Shown here: piece after piece, positions 16,373-25,265 of the stretch
Numbering within the stretch: the stretch's first letter is position 1
How the letters are laid out: the number at the start of each line of letters is the position of its first letter
NCBI RefSeq assembly: GCF_029024945.1
Contig: NZ_CP118976.1
Location: forward strand, 2,232,001 to 2,296,000
Reading direction: 5' to 3'
Length of the DNA stretch: 64,000 bases
From: Staphylococcus succinus
GTDB taxonomy: Bacteria; Bacillota; Bacilli; Staphylococcales; Staphylococcaceae
The notes under the pieces: generated by a model
The model's input: the letters and a program-made list of their open reading frames with translations, nothing else
Databases searched by the model: none
Told to the model about the DNA's origin: nothing
Made by a program: the position numbers and the translations under genes

Positions 16373-17671
16373 TTAATTTAATTCATTTAATATACTAATA
16401 ATCGCATTACGCACATGATCATCTTCTATTTCAGTAATAAGTTCTTTCGGATAATACAGTTTATAATCTTCTCTGTTTATTCCTGTAATACTGGAAATCA
16501 CAAGTGATTGACTACTAATTTCTCTAATCTTACCATTGCGTCTCAACAAATGGATTGGCTGTCTGTTTGAACCTGGACGATCATAATCATAAGGTAAATC
16601 AGTAAATGATTCACTCACAAAGTAATAATTAGGATCTATACCTGCTTGTATGAATAAGTCATTCAATTCAGTGATTGTTATGATAGAACCATCAAATGGC
16701 ATGTGTTTAAATAAATCACGGTTGATAAAACGACGCGCTAAATCGCTTAATATTTCATCTTCTTCATTAACCCATGCTTTTAAGTAATATAATACAACGA
16801 CTTCATCCAAATCAACGTATTGTTCAATTGTCATGGTTCCTTCAAAGAATGGGATAAAATCGTTAGGCTGCATTTTAAATATATAACCTTCATCGTATAG
16901 TTGCTTAGCGCGTTTCAAACAACTATTAAGTAATACCTCTCCGCCCCTACTTACAGGATGAAAATAGATTTGCCAATACATTTGATAGCGACTCATAATA
17001 AAGTTCTCTACCGCATGCATACCACTTTCTTTAATTAACACTTCATCTTTAGAAGGACGCATTAATCTTAAAATACGTTCCATATCAAATTGACCGTAAG
17101 AAACGCCTGTAAAATAAGCATCTCGTTGCAAATAATCCATTCTGTCTGCATCAATTTGTGACGATATCATGGAAATCACTAACTTATTATCGTGTGTTTT
17201 ATTAATAACTTCTGCCACTTGTTCCGGAAAATCATCAGAAACACGGCGCAGCACCTCATTTACTTCTGTCTCTCCAGTAATGATAGCTTGTGTAAATGCC
17301 TCATGATCAGTATTAAATATCTTTTCAAAACTATGTGAAAAAGGTCCATGTCCTAAATCATGTAAGAGCGCGGCGCATAGCGCTAATGGTCTATCTTCAT
17401 TATTCCAAGCTTCTCTTCCATCAAAAGAGTCATCAATCAATCTACGCACAATTTCATATACTCCTAGAGAATGCCCAAATCGACTATGCTCTGCTGTATG
17501 AAATGATAAATATAAAGTACCCAATTGTTTAATGCGTCTTAATCGTTGAAATTCCTTTGTCTTGATTAAATCCCAAATGACTTGGTCTTTAACATGAATA
17601 TATCTATGAATCGGATCTTTAAATACTTTTTCTTCAGGTAACTTCTGTGTAGCATAACTTGTAAATGTCAA
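16373..17671 (-). CDS. HD-domain phosphohydrolase (YwfO-like)
   Basis: A 432-residue HD-superfamily protein close in length to B. subtilis YwfO, a dNTP triphosphohydrolase-like enzyme. The metal-binding residues are seen in HSRFGHSLGVYE, in ALLHDLGHGPFSHSFE (the HD pair) and in the later QIDADRMDYLQRDAYFTG motif typical of the dGTPase/SAMHD1 group. It probably hydrolyses nucleotides, but the exact substrate cannot be read from the sequence. It begins with TTG after AGGAGG. It is monocistronic or followed loosely by downstream minus-strand genes. Confidence 0.85.
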   Translation of the reverse strand: MTFTSYATQKLPEEKVFKDPIHRYIHVKDQVIWDLIKTKEFQRLRRIKQLGTLYLSFHTAEHSRFGHSLGVYEIVRRLIDDSFDGREAWNNEDRPLALCAALLHDLGHGPFSHSFEKIFNTDHEAFTQAIITGETEVNEVLRRVSDDFPEQVAEVINKTHDNKLVISMISSQIDADRMDYLQRDAYFTGVSYGQFDMERILRLMRPSKDEVLIKESGMHAVENFIMSRYQMYWQIYFHPVSRGGEVLLNSCLKRAKQLYDEGYIFKMQPNDFIPFFEGTMTIEQYVDLDEVVVLYYLKAWVNEEDEILSDLARRFINRDLFKHMPFDGSIITITELNDLFIQAGIDPNYYFVSESFTDLPYDYDRPGSNRQPIHLLRRNGKIREISSQSLVISSITGINREDYKLYYPKELITEIEDDHVRNAIISILNELN

Positions 17672-17706
17672 TTTAGTCCTCCTAGTTCACCACTATACTT
17701 GGCATA

Positions 17707-18186
17707 TCATTTTAACGATTTACGCATCAATGCTAAGTCCATAGCTTCACCATACATTACATGAGTATATGAACGCACTTTTTCAAAACCTTTTTGTTCA
17801 TAGAATGATACAGCATCGTCATTTTTATTATCGACTTCTAAATAAATATCGTCATATTCATTTTTAAAATAACTCAACCCTTCACTTAATAGGTTTGAGC
17901 CGTAACCATTATGTTTCCATGAAGGTCTAACGTAATGTGCAGACAAATATAACTCAGTTCCATTTATAAAGTTTGCGAATCCTATGATTTCATCATCTTC
18001 TTCAACAACTAAAAACAATTGATCTTCTAATCGTTTCAACAGATGTTGCTCATTATATGAAGCAGCTAACAATTCATTGACTGTCTTAGCTGCATAGATG
18101 TTTAGATATGTGTTATACCAAGCTTTCGTTGCTACATCTCTGATGCCAACAACATCTTCTGGCGTTGCTTTTCTAACTTTATGCAT
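17707..18186 (-). CDS. GNAT family N-acetyltransferase
   Basis: A 159-residue Gcn5-related acetyltransferase. Motif A for acetyl-CoA binding is visible as VRPSWKHNGYGSNLLSEGL (about residues 87-105), followed by the beta5 strand DIYLEVDNKN and the YEQKGFEKV motif B. The N-terminal VRKATPEDVVGIRDVA segment is typical of the fold. The substrate is unknown. A GGGGAGAG site precedes the start. It lies upstream of, and in the same direction as, the ywfO-like gene on the minus strand. Confidence 0.8.
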   Translation of the reverse strand: MHKVRKATPEDVVGIRDVATKAWYNTYLNIYAAKTVNELLAASYNEQHLLKRLEDQLFLVVEEDDEIIGFANFINGTELYLSAHYVRPSWKHNGYGSNLLSEGLSYFKNEYDDIYLEVDNKNDDAVSFYEQKGFEKVRSYTHVMYGEAMDLALMRKSLK

Positions 18187-18270
18187 GATGCTCTCCCCTT
18201 ATTTACGATAGGTAATAATAGCTATATTATATCATAATTCTAGTGTTCAAAATACTTTATCTGATTAGAT

Positions 18271-18309
18271 AAAAAAAGTTTGAACAATAAAAATCATCGC
18301 TCAAACTTC
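18271..18309 (-). terminator. Terminator of the flavodoxin-like reductase
   Basis: Stem AAGTTTGA / TCAAACTT and seven T residues on the minus strand. Confidence 0.75.
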
Positions 18310-18320
18310 CAACCATATAT

Positions 18321-18863
18321 TTATTTATTACTTAATGTTTGTTGCCATTCTTCCGCTCTTTTCAGTGCATAAATGTCTTTTTCAATGTCACCTGGTTTTT
18401 CAGCAGTTCCAATAATATAACCAGCTAAACTTGCCCCTAAAAACTCCAAACTATATTTAACCTGTGTAATACATGGTTTCGCTTTTACTTTAGGGCAATC
18501 GCCACCAACAATAATCAATCTAAAATCTTTTTTAGACATTTGTGCTTTGAAATCTTTATATTTAGGATCCATTAATGTTTCAGACCAATGATCAATGAAC
18601 GCCTTCATAGAGGCAGATAAACTATACCAATAAATTGGAGAAGCGATAATGACAGTATCACTTGCTAACACTTTATCAATAATCATTTTATAATCATCTT
18701 GATAAGATTCTATAAGCGTATTATCATGCCTTACATCTCTAACCGGATTCAATTGATATTCTGTTAAATCTATCCATTCGTAGTCGTATCCTTCTATGGC
18801 CATCTTAGTTAAATGAGCAGTATTTCCATCTGGTCGACTGCCCCCGAATAAAACTGTGATCAT
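18321..18863 (-). CDS. Flavodoxin-like NAD(P)H-dependent oxidoreductase
   Basis: A 180-residue flavodoxin-fold protein of the NADPH-dependent FMN reductase/quinone reductase group. The phosphate-binding loop is GGSRPDGNTAHL (residues 7-18), and the ring-contact loop is SPIYWYSLSASMKAFIDHW. GGDCPKVKAKPC carries a Cys pair that is unusual for this fold. It probably uses FMN to reduce quinones or related substrates in the cytosol, but the substrate is not determinable. A good AAGGAG site is present. It is monocistronic with its own terminator. Confidence 0.8.
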   Translation of the reverse strand: MITVLFGGSRPDGNTAHLTKMAIEGYDYEWIDLTEYQLNPVRDVRHDNTLIESYQDDYKMIIDKVLASDTVIIASPIYWYSLSASMKAFIDHWSETLMDPKYKDFKAQMSKKDFRLIIVGGDCPKVKAKPCITQVKYSLEFLGASLAGYIIGTAEKPGDIEKDIYALKRAEEWQQTLSNK

Positions 18864-19053
18864 ATTAATCTCCTTCTACTACCTTTTTAATGATATACTC
18901 ATTCAAAATTTAAAAAATTACATTTTTATCAATCTACTAAACTTAATTAATAATCCTACACTAAACGGTAAGATTATTAAATAGTAGATTAAAAATACAT
19001 TTATAATTTTATTTATTTGTTTCGAATACAGATATACATTTGTATATAATATA

Positions 19054-19088
19054 TAAAAAGTAGACAAACGCACTTGGTTCATCTACTT
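19054..19088 (-). terminator. Terminator of the aldo/keto reductase gene
   Basis: Stem AAGTAGA / TCTACTT around a 16-nt loop with a T run on the minus strand. Confidence 0.65.
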
Positions 19089-19095
19089 CTTGCGC

Positions 19096-20031
19096 CTATT
19101 TTACTGGAAATATTTGTTCGATTTTCTCTATTTCGTCATCTGTTAACTTAACATCAAGTGTTGTTAAATTATCAACAACTTGATCAGAACGTTTAGCTCC
19201 AGGAATTACTACATCTAAAGATGGTCTAGTTAAATAAAATGCCAATACAATATGTGCCACATCTACTTTATGATTATCTGCAATATCTCTCAATTGTTCT
19301 ACTTTTTCTAGATTTTCTTTAAATTTTTCACCTTGGAACTCAGGATTTTCAGCTCGTAAATCATTAAATGTACTATGCTCTGTATATTTACCAGCTAAAA
19401 TTCCTGATACTAATGGGAAATATGGAATAAATGTAATTTGGTTTTCTACAGCATATTTGAAAATATGTTCATTTTCACGATTCAACAAGTTATATTCCAT
19501 TTGTACCACATCTACATAACCATCTTTATTTGCTTCTTTTAATTGGTCTAAATTAAAATTCGATACACCAATCGCTTTAATCTTGCCTTCATCTTTAAGT
19601 TCCTTAAGTGCTGCTACCGCTTCATTTTTAGGCGTAGATTCATCAGGAAAATGTATATAATACAAATCAATATAATCTAGCTGAAGACGTTTTAGACTTT
19701 GCTCAACTTGTTCTTTTAAAAACTCAGGATTATTGGATAAATGTACATTACCATCTTCATCAAAATAGTGTGCACCCTTTGTAGCAATAGCATACTCATC
19801 TCTCGAAAATTCTTTCACTGTTTCTCCTACTAATTCTTCAGAACGCTCTGGACCGTATATAAAAGCAGTATCCAATAATGTAATACCATTCCTAACCGCC
19901 GTACGAACAGTTTCTTTACCTTGTTCTTCATCTAAATCATTATATAAATTATGTCCACCTACTGCATTTGTACCTAGCGCAATTGGTGATACATATACAT
20001 CTGATTTTCCTAGTTGTACTTTTTTAGTCAT
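19096..20031 (-). CDS. Aldo/keto reductase
   Basis: A 311-residue (beta/alpha)8 NADPH-dependent oxidoreductase of the IolS-like group. The catalytic tetrad is visible: Asp and Tyr in LLDTAFIYG, Lys in AIATKGA, and His in YYIHFPD. The cofactor-binding end reads VIPGAKRSDQV. The start at 20031 is chosen over an upstream extension of 36 residues because GGGAG is appropriately placed and the family begins with the KVQLGKSDVYVSPIALG strand. The substrate is unknown. It is not obviously linked to the sugar cluster 1.2 kb away. Confidence 0.88.
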   Translation of the reverse strand: MTKKVQLGKSDVYVSPIALGTNAVGGHNLYNDLDEEQGKETVRTAVRNGITLLDTAFIYGPERSEELVGETVKEFSRDEYAIATKGAHYFDEDGNVHLSNNPEFLKEQVEQSLKRLQLDYIDLYYIHFPDESTPKNEAVAALKELKDEGKIKAIGVSNFNLDQLKEANKDGYVDVVQMEYNLLNRENEHIFKYAVENQITFIPYFPLVSGILAGKYTEHSTFNDLRAENPEFQGEKFKENLEKVEQLRDIADNHKVDVAHIVLAFYLTRPSLDVVIPGAKRSDQVVDNLTTLDVKLTDDEIEKIEQIFPVK

Positions 20032-20481
20032 TGTCTCAGCTCCCTGTAAAAATTGTTGGTTTAAAATTATCTCGATTAAACATATAGCGCTTGAATCACT
20101 CTTTTTTGCAAACTTCACTTTTATGTTTACCCCATTCAAACCATTTTAATAGTCCTTTATCATAATATTTTTATATAAAAACATTATAATTTATCCCTAA
20201 ACAAATAATCTATATAAAATTTAGCATTATTTTACTAATATGATAAATATATTGCCTATAAAACGTTTTTTAATTATTCCTCGTAATTTACAAAAATCAT
20301 ATTGTCAAACTTCTTTTATCCATTCATTGGTAAAAGAAGTCTATAAAAAATCTAATATAGTACTCGCTCACTTCTCTTATTGCATGTTTTCCATAGCACT
20401 TAGTTTATAACAATGTGATAATTCCCATGAACACTGACAGTGAAATGCTTATAATCTCATATCATTAAATAATTCTGCATT
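20032..20481. other. Long upstream region of the aldo/keto reductase, no gene
   Basis: AT-rich and without a supported gene. One 10-bp hairpin (ACTTCTTTTA at 20309, complement ending 20340, 12-nt loop) has no T run and might be a regulatory element. Confidence 0.45.
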
Positions 20482-20513
20482 AAAAAAATACACCTCTGTT
20501 TTAAACAGAAGTG
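20482..20513 (-). terminator. Terminator of the DUF1450 gene
   Basis: Stem CACTTCTGTTT / AAACAGAGGTG with a seven-T tail on the minus strand. Confidence 0.75.
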
Positions 20514-20558
20514 CCTTTATTTTAAATAAGCTACTTATATAAGCGTCTCTTTTGGTGT

Positions 20559-20900
20559 TTAGTTCGTATTTTTTCGACGTGCTAACTTCTCTTTGAGCTT
20601 TTTATCTTGCTCTTCTTTACGACGCTTACGTTCTTCATTGCGTTCTCTTAAACGTTCTTCTTCTTCTGGATCTCTAGGTTTCTGTAGTTGCTTGACTACT
20701 TTGTCCATAAGTTCTTCTTCAGTCAGTGCAGCTAGCGGACGATTGTTCACAAACGCAAATGTTTTTCGTCTACCAGGGCCACAATAAGACTGACAACCAA
20801 TTTCAATTTCTGCTTCAGGATCTAGCTTTGTTAATTTTTTTTCCAACGATTTACAATTAACACCCTGACAATCATCACAAATCAAAAATTTATTTTGCAA
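20559..20900 (-). CDS. DUF1450 (YuzB-like) protein with a charged tail
   Basis: A 113-residue protein. Residues 1-75 match YuzB/DUF1450: CDDCQGVNCKSL, LDPEAEIEIGCQSYCGPGRRKTFAFVNNRPL, and ALTEEEL. The four Cys residues in two clusters (CxxC near position 8, CxxxC in the GCQSYCGPG loop) suggest a thioredoxin-like ferredoxin fold or metal binding. Residues 76-113 are an extra tail of Glu/Arg/Lys repeats, predicted as a single charged helix; Bacillus YuzB is shorter by about this amount. It starts at TTG after GGTGGAG. Function is unknown. Confidence 0.8.
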   Translation of the reverse strand: MQNKFLICDDCQGVNCKSLEKKLTKLDPEAEIEIGCQSYCGPGRRKTFAFVNNRPLAALTEEELMDKVVKQLQKPRDPEEEERLRERNEERKRRKEEQDKKLKEKLARRKNTN

Positions 20901-21130
20901 CTACGTCTCCACCTTTCTAAATAGAATACTAATTTAAGTCTTACAACGTTAAGTTTCTGTTTTAATAATATAGACATATATCGATATATTCAATGTATTG
21001 TGAGCCTTATATTTACCAATTTCAACTCTACTTATTTTACTCTTTTCAGTAAAAATTTCAAGTTCTAAATTAAGTATGTAATGCAATAGTTCACCTATTT
21101 GTGTTCGCACAATGTGTATTCATAAATTAA
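20901..21130. other. Intergenic region, no gene seen
   Basis: AT-rich DNA between the DUF1450 start and the terminator of the sugar operon. It presumably contains the DUF1450 promoter; nothing else is supported. Confidence 0.4.
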
Positions 21131-21175
21131 AAAAGCAAATTATAATATGCGCATTACCCATACTATAATTTGCTT
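21131..21175 (-). terminator. Terminator of the four-gene sugar operon
   Basis: Stem AAGCAAATTATA / TATAATTTGCTT with a 19-nt loop and A/T runs. It lies 16 nt past the last gene of the operon. Confidence 0.75.
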
Positions 21176-21191
21176 GAATCATATTGGTATT

Positions 21192-22160
21192 TTATGTCCA
21201 CCATAGTTCTGGTGAAGCTTGTTCTATATTCACTGCTTTTAAATTACTCACGGCTTTATTAAATCCTTCTTCTATCGACATGATAGGATCTTCATGTTCT
21301 ATACTTACTACATAATCATAACCGTTAATTCTAAGTGCGCTAATCATTTCCCCCCACACTTGTGGACTATGACCATAACCTACCGTACGGAATGTCCAAG
21401 CTCGAGTCTGTACATTACCATAGGGTTGCATGTCTGTTAAGCCATACATATTCACATTTTCTTGATCAATATATGTGTCTTTTGCATGAAAATGATGAAT
21501 GGCATTTTCACGGCCTAATATTTTTATAGCAGCCACCGGATCAATACCTTGCCACCATAAGTGACTCGGATCCAAGTTAGCGCCAATAGCATCATTCGTT
21601 GCTTCTCTCAATTTCAACAAAGTATAAGGTGTATGTACTAAAAAACCCGCATGAAGCTCAATACCAATCTTCACGTTGTGCGCTTTTGCATAATCTGCTG
21701 CTTTTTTCCAATATGGTATTAACTTTTCTTCCCATTGCCATTCTAAAATCTTAGAATAATCTGTGGGCCATGGTGTGACTGGCCAATTCGGCAGTTTAGC
21801 TGTTTCATCTGATCCTGCTACTCCAGAAAATGTATTAACTACTGGAATCTTTAGTAAAGAAGCTAATTTAATCGTTTTAAATAACGTATCATGGTCGCGT
21901 TGTGCCTCTTCTAAATTAGGTGATATCGGGTTATTGTGACAACTCAACGCACTAATACTTAATCCTCTTTGCTGAATCGTTTCTAAAAATTTGTTGCGCT
22001 TATTTTCATCTGATAACAATGCCTCTAATGGACAAAAGTGATTTCCTGGATTGCCACCTGTACCAACTTCAATCATATCAACACCAGCACGCGCAACATA
22101 ATCTAACATTTCCTCAAAATTTTTATCTTGAAATAAAACTGAAAACACGCCTATTTTCAT
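21192..22160 (-). CDS. TIM-barrel sugar isomerase/epimerase-like protein (AP endonuclease 2 fold)
   Basis: A 322-residue protein of the xylose-isomerase-like TIM-barrel superfamily (sugar phosphate isomerase/epimerase). Candidate metal ligands lie on successive strands: Glu in IGIELHAGF, Asp and His in ANLDPSHLWW, His in HHFHAKD, and Glu in VVSIEHEDP. The N-terminal GGNPGNHFCPLEALL block is characteristic of the subgroup that accompanies Gfo/Idh dehydrogenases. In other bacteria such proteins isomerise keto-sugars or catalyse beta-elimination of 3-keto-glycosides. It is the last gene of the operon, started at ATG 22160 after AAGGGGC. The exact reaction is inference. Confidence 0.8.
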   Translation of the reverse strand: MKIGVFSVLFQDKNFEEMLDYVARAGVDMIEVGTGGNPGNHFCPLEALLSDENKRNKFLETIQQRGLSISALSCHNNPISPNLEEAQRDHDTLFKTIKLASLLKIPVVNTFSGVAGSDETAKLPNWPVTPWPTDYSKILEWQWEEKLIPYWKKAADYAKAHNVKIGIELHAGFLVHTPYTLLKLREATNDAIGANLDPSHLWWQGIDPVAAIKILGRENAIHHFHAKDTYIDQENVNMYGLTDMQPYGNVQTRAWTFRTVGYGHSPQVWGEMISALRINGYDYVVSIEHEDPIMSIEEGFNKAVSNLKAVNIEQASPELWWT

Positions 22161-22187
22161 ATCCAACGCCCCTTTATTTTAATCATA

Positions 22188-23225
22188 TTACAATCGAATA
22201 CTATGACCCAATTCATCACTTTTATATATTGCATCTATTAAAACATTTATTTTTTGTGCTTGCATTGGTTGTACAACTAATGACGCTTGACCAAGACAAC
22301 TTTTCACAAAATTAAGTGCTTGTCTTTGCGCAGCTATCTCCTCATCATGCTCAGCAGTTGCTTGTTCAGTAAAAAATGTGCCGAATCTCGGCTGGTAAAT
22401 TTCAAAAGGATATAGACTGATTCCGCCATCTACACCAGAAATACTCAATTGTTTTGTATCTTCTTTAATATTGGCCGACCATGAACATTCAAACTGCATG
22501 GAAGATTTATCTTCAAAAGTAATAAAACTTGTGACATGATCATCAACATCAAACAATTCATTATCGAACGCCCCCCAGTCGTTAATCTGGTTAGGTATCT
22601 TACTGAGTCTATTGTAGGTCTTACCCATTACTTCTACTGGTTCAACATCACCTAACAACCACAATGATAAATCTAATAAATGACATCCATAGTCAATTAA
22701 ACTGCCACCGCCTTGTAAAGATTTATTCGTAAAAACGCCCCATCCTGGTACTTTTCTTCTTCGTAACGCTTGCACTCGCGTTACCAATGCCTCACCAACA
22801 ACTTTATCGTCTATAGCATTTTTGGCAGTAATAGCCGCATCTGTAAAACGGTAATGATATCCTATTGCAAGCAGTTTTCCAGCACGTGTTGATGCTTCTA
22901 TCATTTGTTCACACTCTAACTGATTCATAGCCATAGGTTTTTCACAAAATACATGCACACCTGCATTTAATGCTGCAATACTTATCTCTGCATGAAACTT
23001 ATTTGGTGTACAAATGGCCACAGCATCCACATATTCAAATAACGTTTCATATCGCTCAAATGTGTGCTCAATATGAAAATCTCGAGCAGTATTTTGCGCC
23101 AATGTCGAGTTGATATCTTGAACTGCAACGATTTCAACTAAATGGCTCAAATTTTGAAAAGATGGTATATGTCTCTGACGTGCGATGCCACCACAACCAA
23201 TAATACCTACTTTCAACTTATCCAT
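22188..23225 (-). CDS. Gfo/Idh/MocA family NAD(P)-dependent sugar dehydrogenase (second copy)
   Basis: A 345-residue oxidoreductase with an N-terminal Rossmann fold (VGIIGCGGIARQRHIP), the EKPMAMN motif containing the catalytic Lys of the family, and a C-terminal alpha/beta domain with GGSLIDYGCHLLDLSLWLL, where the Asp/His pair normally sits. The RRRKVPGWGVF segment is shared with the other dehydrogenase at 23979, so the two are paralogues. Relatives oxidise hydroxyls of sugars or glycosides, often at C3. The start at 23225 follows GGGAGG. It is third in the operon, with 19 nt upstream and 27 nt downstream spacing. Confidence 0.85.
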   Translation of the reverse strand: MDKLKVGIIGCGGIARQRHIPSFQNLSHLVEIVAVQDINSTLAQNTARDFHIEHTFERYETLFEYVDAVAICTPNKFHAEISIAALNAGVHVFCEKPMAMNQLECEQMIEASTRAGKLLAIGYHYRFTDAAITAKNAIDDKVVGEALVTRVQALRRRKVPGWGVFTNKSLQGGGSLIDYGCHLLDLSLWLLGDVEPVEVMGKTYNRLSKIPNQINDWGAFDNELFDVDDHVTSFITFEDKSSMQFECSWSANIKEDTKQLSISGVDGGISLYPFEIYQPRFGTFFTEQATAEHDEEIAAQRQALNFVKSCLGQASLVVQPMQAQKINVLIDAIYKSDELGHSIRL

Positions 23226-23244
23226 AGTATCAAACCTCCCCAAC

Positions 23245-23961
23245 CTATTTCTCATCTATTTTTTCTAATGGTTGAGCATTTCCATATTGATGTTTCGGCG
23301 TTTGATTATTACACGCCCACTTCACACCATTTTTAATAATTTGTTGTACTTGTTTATTATAGTATGTCGGATAACTTTCATGACCTGGTCTAAAATAAAA
23401 TATCTTGCCATTACCTCTCTTGAAAGTCACACCACTTCGGAATACTTCTCCACCTTCAAACCAGCTAATGAGTACCGTCTCATCAGGAACAGGTATATCA
23501 AAATGTTCACCATACATCTCTTCTTGTTCTAATTCAATGTAACTATCTATACCTTCAACAATAGGGTGTGTAGGGTCAACCACCCATAATCGTTCTTTTT
23601 CATCTGCTTCTCGCCATTTCAAATCACACGTAGTTCCCATTAATGACTTAAAGATTTTAGAAAAATGAGCAGAATGTAAAACTACAAGACCCATACCATC
23701 TAATACACGTGATTTTACTCTTTCTACAACTGATTCATCTACTTCTTCATGTGCTTTATGTCCCCACCAAATTAAAACGTCTGTTTGCTCTAGTAATTGT
23801 TCAGTTAACCCATGTTCTACTTCATCTAAAGTTGCCGTTTCCACATGATGTATTTCTTTTAAAAAAGAAGCAAGCGCGTGATGAATACCTTCAGGATAAA
23901 CTTTTTTTACTTCAACATTTTCTCTTTCATGACGATATTCATTCCATATTGTAATATTCAT
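23245..23961 (-). CDS. ThuA-like trehalose-utilisation protein
   Basis: A 238-residue protein of the ThuA family, a class I glutamine-amidotransferase-like flavodoxin fold. Visible features are the DVLIWWGHKAHEEV strand-turn, GMGLVVLHSAHFSKIFKSLMG (the elbow region, where true GATases have Cys), HPIVEGIDSYIELEQEEMYGEHF, and the C-terminal FYFRPGHESYPTYYN, which is diagnostic for ThuA. In Sinorhizobium ThuA works with the dehydrogenase ThuB in use of trehalose and related disaccharides through 3-keto derivatives. It is second in the operon; the start at 23961 follows GAGGAG. The step it performs here is inferred. Confidence 0.85.
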   Translation of the reverse strand: MNITIWNEYRHERENVEVKKVYPEGIHHALASFLKEIHHVETATLDEVEHGLTEQLLEQTDVLIWWGHKAHEEVDESVVERVKSRVLDGMGLVVLHSAHFSKIFKSLMGTTCDLKWREADEKERLWVVDPTHPIVEGIDSYIELEQEEMYGEHFDIPVPDETVLISWFEGGEVFRSGVTFKRGNGKIFYFRPGHESYPTYYNKQVQQIIKNGVKWACNNQTPKHQYGNAQPLEKIDEK

Positions 23962-23978
23962 ATATTTTCTCCTCACTT

Positions 23979-25064
23979 TTATGCATTATCATTAAGATAA
24001 ACTGCTTTTCCAGATTGCGCTGATTCATAAATAGCTTCTAATATCTGTGTTACTACAAAAGCCTCTTGTGGTTTAACGACAGGTTCCGTATCGTGAATGA
24101 TGCTTTGAATCCATGAACGGGCTTCTTCTTCAGCTTCATCAATCTTTTCACTATCGTAGAAATCCACTCCTTCATTATCAACTTCAATTTTCGAAGTGTA
24201 TAATGTTCCTAGATTTTCACCGTGAATTCTTAAGCCCTCTTTCATATCTGCACCACCATCTGTCCCAGATAAAGAGCATTTAGCTTCATCTACATCTAAG
24301 GAATTTAACGCCCAACTCGCCTCTAATACAATTGTTGCACCATTTTTCATCTTAATAAATCCGAATGCTGAATCTTCAACAGTAAAATGTTCAGGGTCCC
24401 ATGGTCCCCATGCATTTGCAGCATTTTCTTTTTTGCCTAATTTATGGAAAGTCGAACCCATAACAGATTCTGCTTCATAATTATCCATCATCCATAACGT
24501 TAAATCTAAAGCATGTGTTCCAATATCTATTAATGGGCCGCCACCTTGTTTTTCTTCATCTAAAAATACGCCCCATGTAGGAACAGCACGTCTACGAATT
24601 GCATGTGCCTTACTATAATAGATTTCCCCAAGCTCACCTTGCTGCGTCACTTCATGTAAATATTGACTATCAGCTCTAAATCTATTTTGATAACCTATAG
24701 TTAGTTTTCTATTGTTACGTTTCGCAGCTTCAATCATACTTCTTGCTTCTTTGGAAGTTTTAGCCATAGGTTTTTCACACATGACATGTTTTCCAGCATC
24801 TAATGCTGCAACAGTTATGTCTTTATGTGTATTATTAGGCGTACACACATGAATGACGTCAATACTATCATCATGTAATAAATCATTGTAATCTTCATAT
24901 ACTCGTGCATTTTCCACACCATAATTTTCAGCTGCCTCTTTTGCTTTGTTAATGTCTATATCACAAAAAGCTACCACAGATACTTCAGTTAATTTTTTTA
25001 AACTTGGTAAATGTTTACCATTAGCAATACCGCCGCAACCAATGATTCCTACTTTTAACTTCAT
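23979..25064 (-). CDS. Gfo/Idh/MocA family NAD(P)-dependent sugar dehydrogenase (first copy)
   Basis: A 361-residue oxidoreductase and first gene of the operon. The Rossmann motif is KVGIIGCGGIANGKHLP, the catalytic EKPMAK lies near residue 94, and IRRRAVPTWGVF plus GGGPLIDIGTHALDLTLWMMD mark the substrate domain. It is paralogous to the gene at 22188 and carries the same RRR-VP-WGVF signature as glucoside/glucose-derivative dehydrogenases of this family. It is transcribed divergently from the RpiR regulator, behind a predicted promoter with a cre site and an upstream palindrome. It probably oxidises an imported sugar or its phosphate. Which position is oxidised is inference. Confidence 0.87.
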   Translation of the reverse strand: MKLKVGIIGCGGIANGKHLPSLKKLTEVSVVAFCDIDINKAKEAAENYGVENARVYEDYNDLLHDDSIDVIHVCTPNNTHKDITVAALDAGKHVMCEKPMAKTSKEARSMIEAAKRNNRKLTIGYQNRFRADSQYLHEVTQQGELGEIYYSKAHAIRRRAVPTWGVFLDEEKQGGGPLIDIGTHALDLTLWMMDNYEAESVMGSTFHKLGKKENAANAWGPWDPEHFTVEDSAFGFIKMKNGATIVLEASWALNSLDVDEAKCSLSGTDGGADMKEGLRIHGENLGTLYTSKIEVDNEGVDFYDSEKIDEAEEEARSWIQSIIHDTEPVVKPQEAFVVTQILEAIYESAQSGKAVYLNDNA

Positions 25065-25094
25065 GATTTCATCCCCTTTTTAATTACCAATAAA

Positions 25095-25108
25095 AGAAAA
25101 CGCTTACA
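25095..25108 (-). promoter_or_regulatory. cre (CcpA) site downstream of the operon start point
   Basis: On the minus strand TGTAAGCGTTTTCT matches the cre consensus TGNAANCGNTNNCA at all positions but the last. It lies about 30-43 nt downstream of the predicted transcription start, a position that fits catabolite repression by roadblock. Confidence 0.7.
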
Positions 25109-25144
25109 AAAAATATTTTATAAACTTTTTTATACCTTTCATTC

Positions 25145-25173
25145 ATAGTAAAATATAATGTTAAAAACACCAA
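25145..25173 (-). promoter_or_regulatory. Predicted promoter of the four-gene sugar operon
   Basis: Minus strand: TTGGTG (25173-25168), 17-nt spacer, TACTAT (25150-25145). The start point would be near 25138. Confidence 0.55.
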
Positions 25174-25214
25174 TAAGTTTGACGTATTTAGAAATTATAT
25201 ATTAAGATTAGAAT

Positions 25215-25242
25215 GTATTTTCAAAATTCGGAAAATTTTCCA
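25215..25242 (-). promoter_or_regulatory. Palindromic operator candidate (probable RpiR-family site)
   Basis: A perfect GGAAAATTTTCC palindrome at 25230-25241, read on the minus strand as TGGAAAATTTTCC, then six bases, then TGAAAA. The same arrangement occurs before the PTS gene. The palindrome ends exactly 57 nt from the predicted -35 in both cases. It also lies in the leader of the divergent regulator gene, so it could serve both directions. Confidence 0.6.
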
Positions 25243-25265
25243 ATGGATAGGTGGCCTCATTTCAT

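Noticed and set aside
19096..20031. Aldo/keto reductase as a fifth enzyme of the sugar cluster
   Set aside because: It has its own terminator, is separated by the DUF1450 gene and a long gap, and has no copy of the cluster's palindrome or a cre that I could find.
20309..20340. 10-bp hairpin upstream of the aldo/keto reductase as a terminator
   Set aside because: No T tract follows on either strand and no gene ends nearby.
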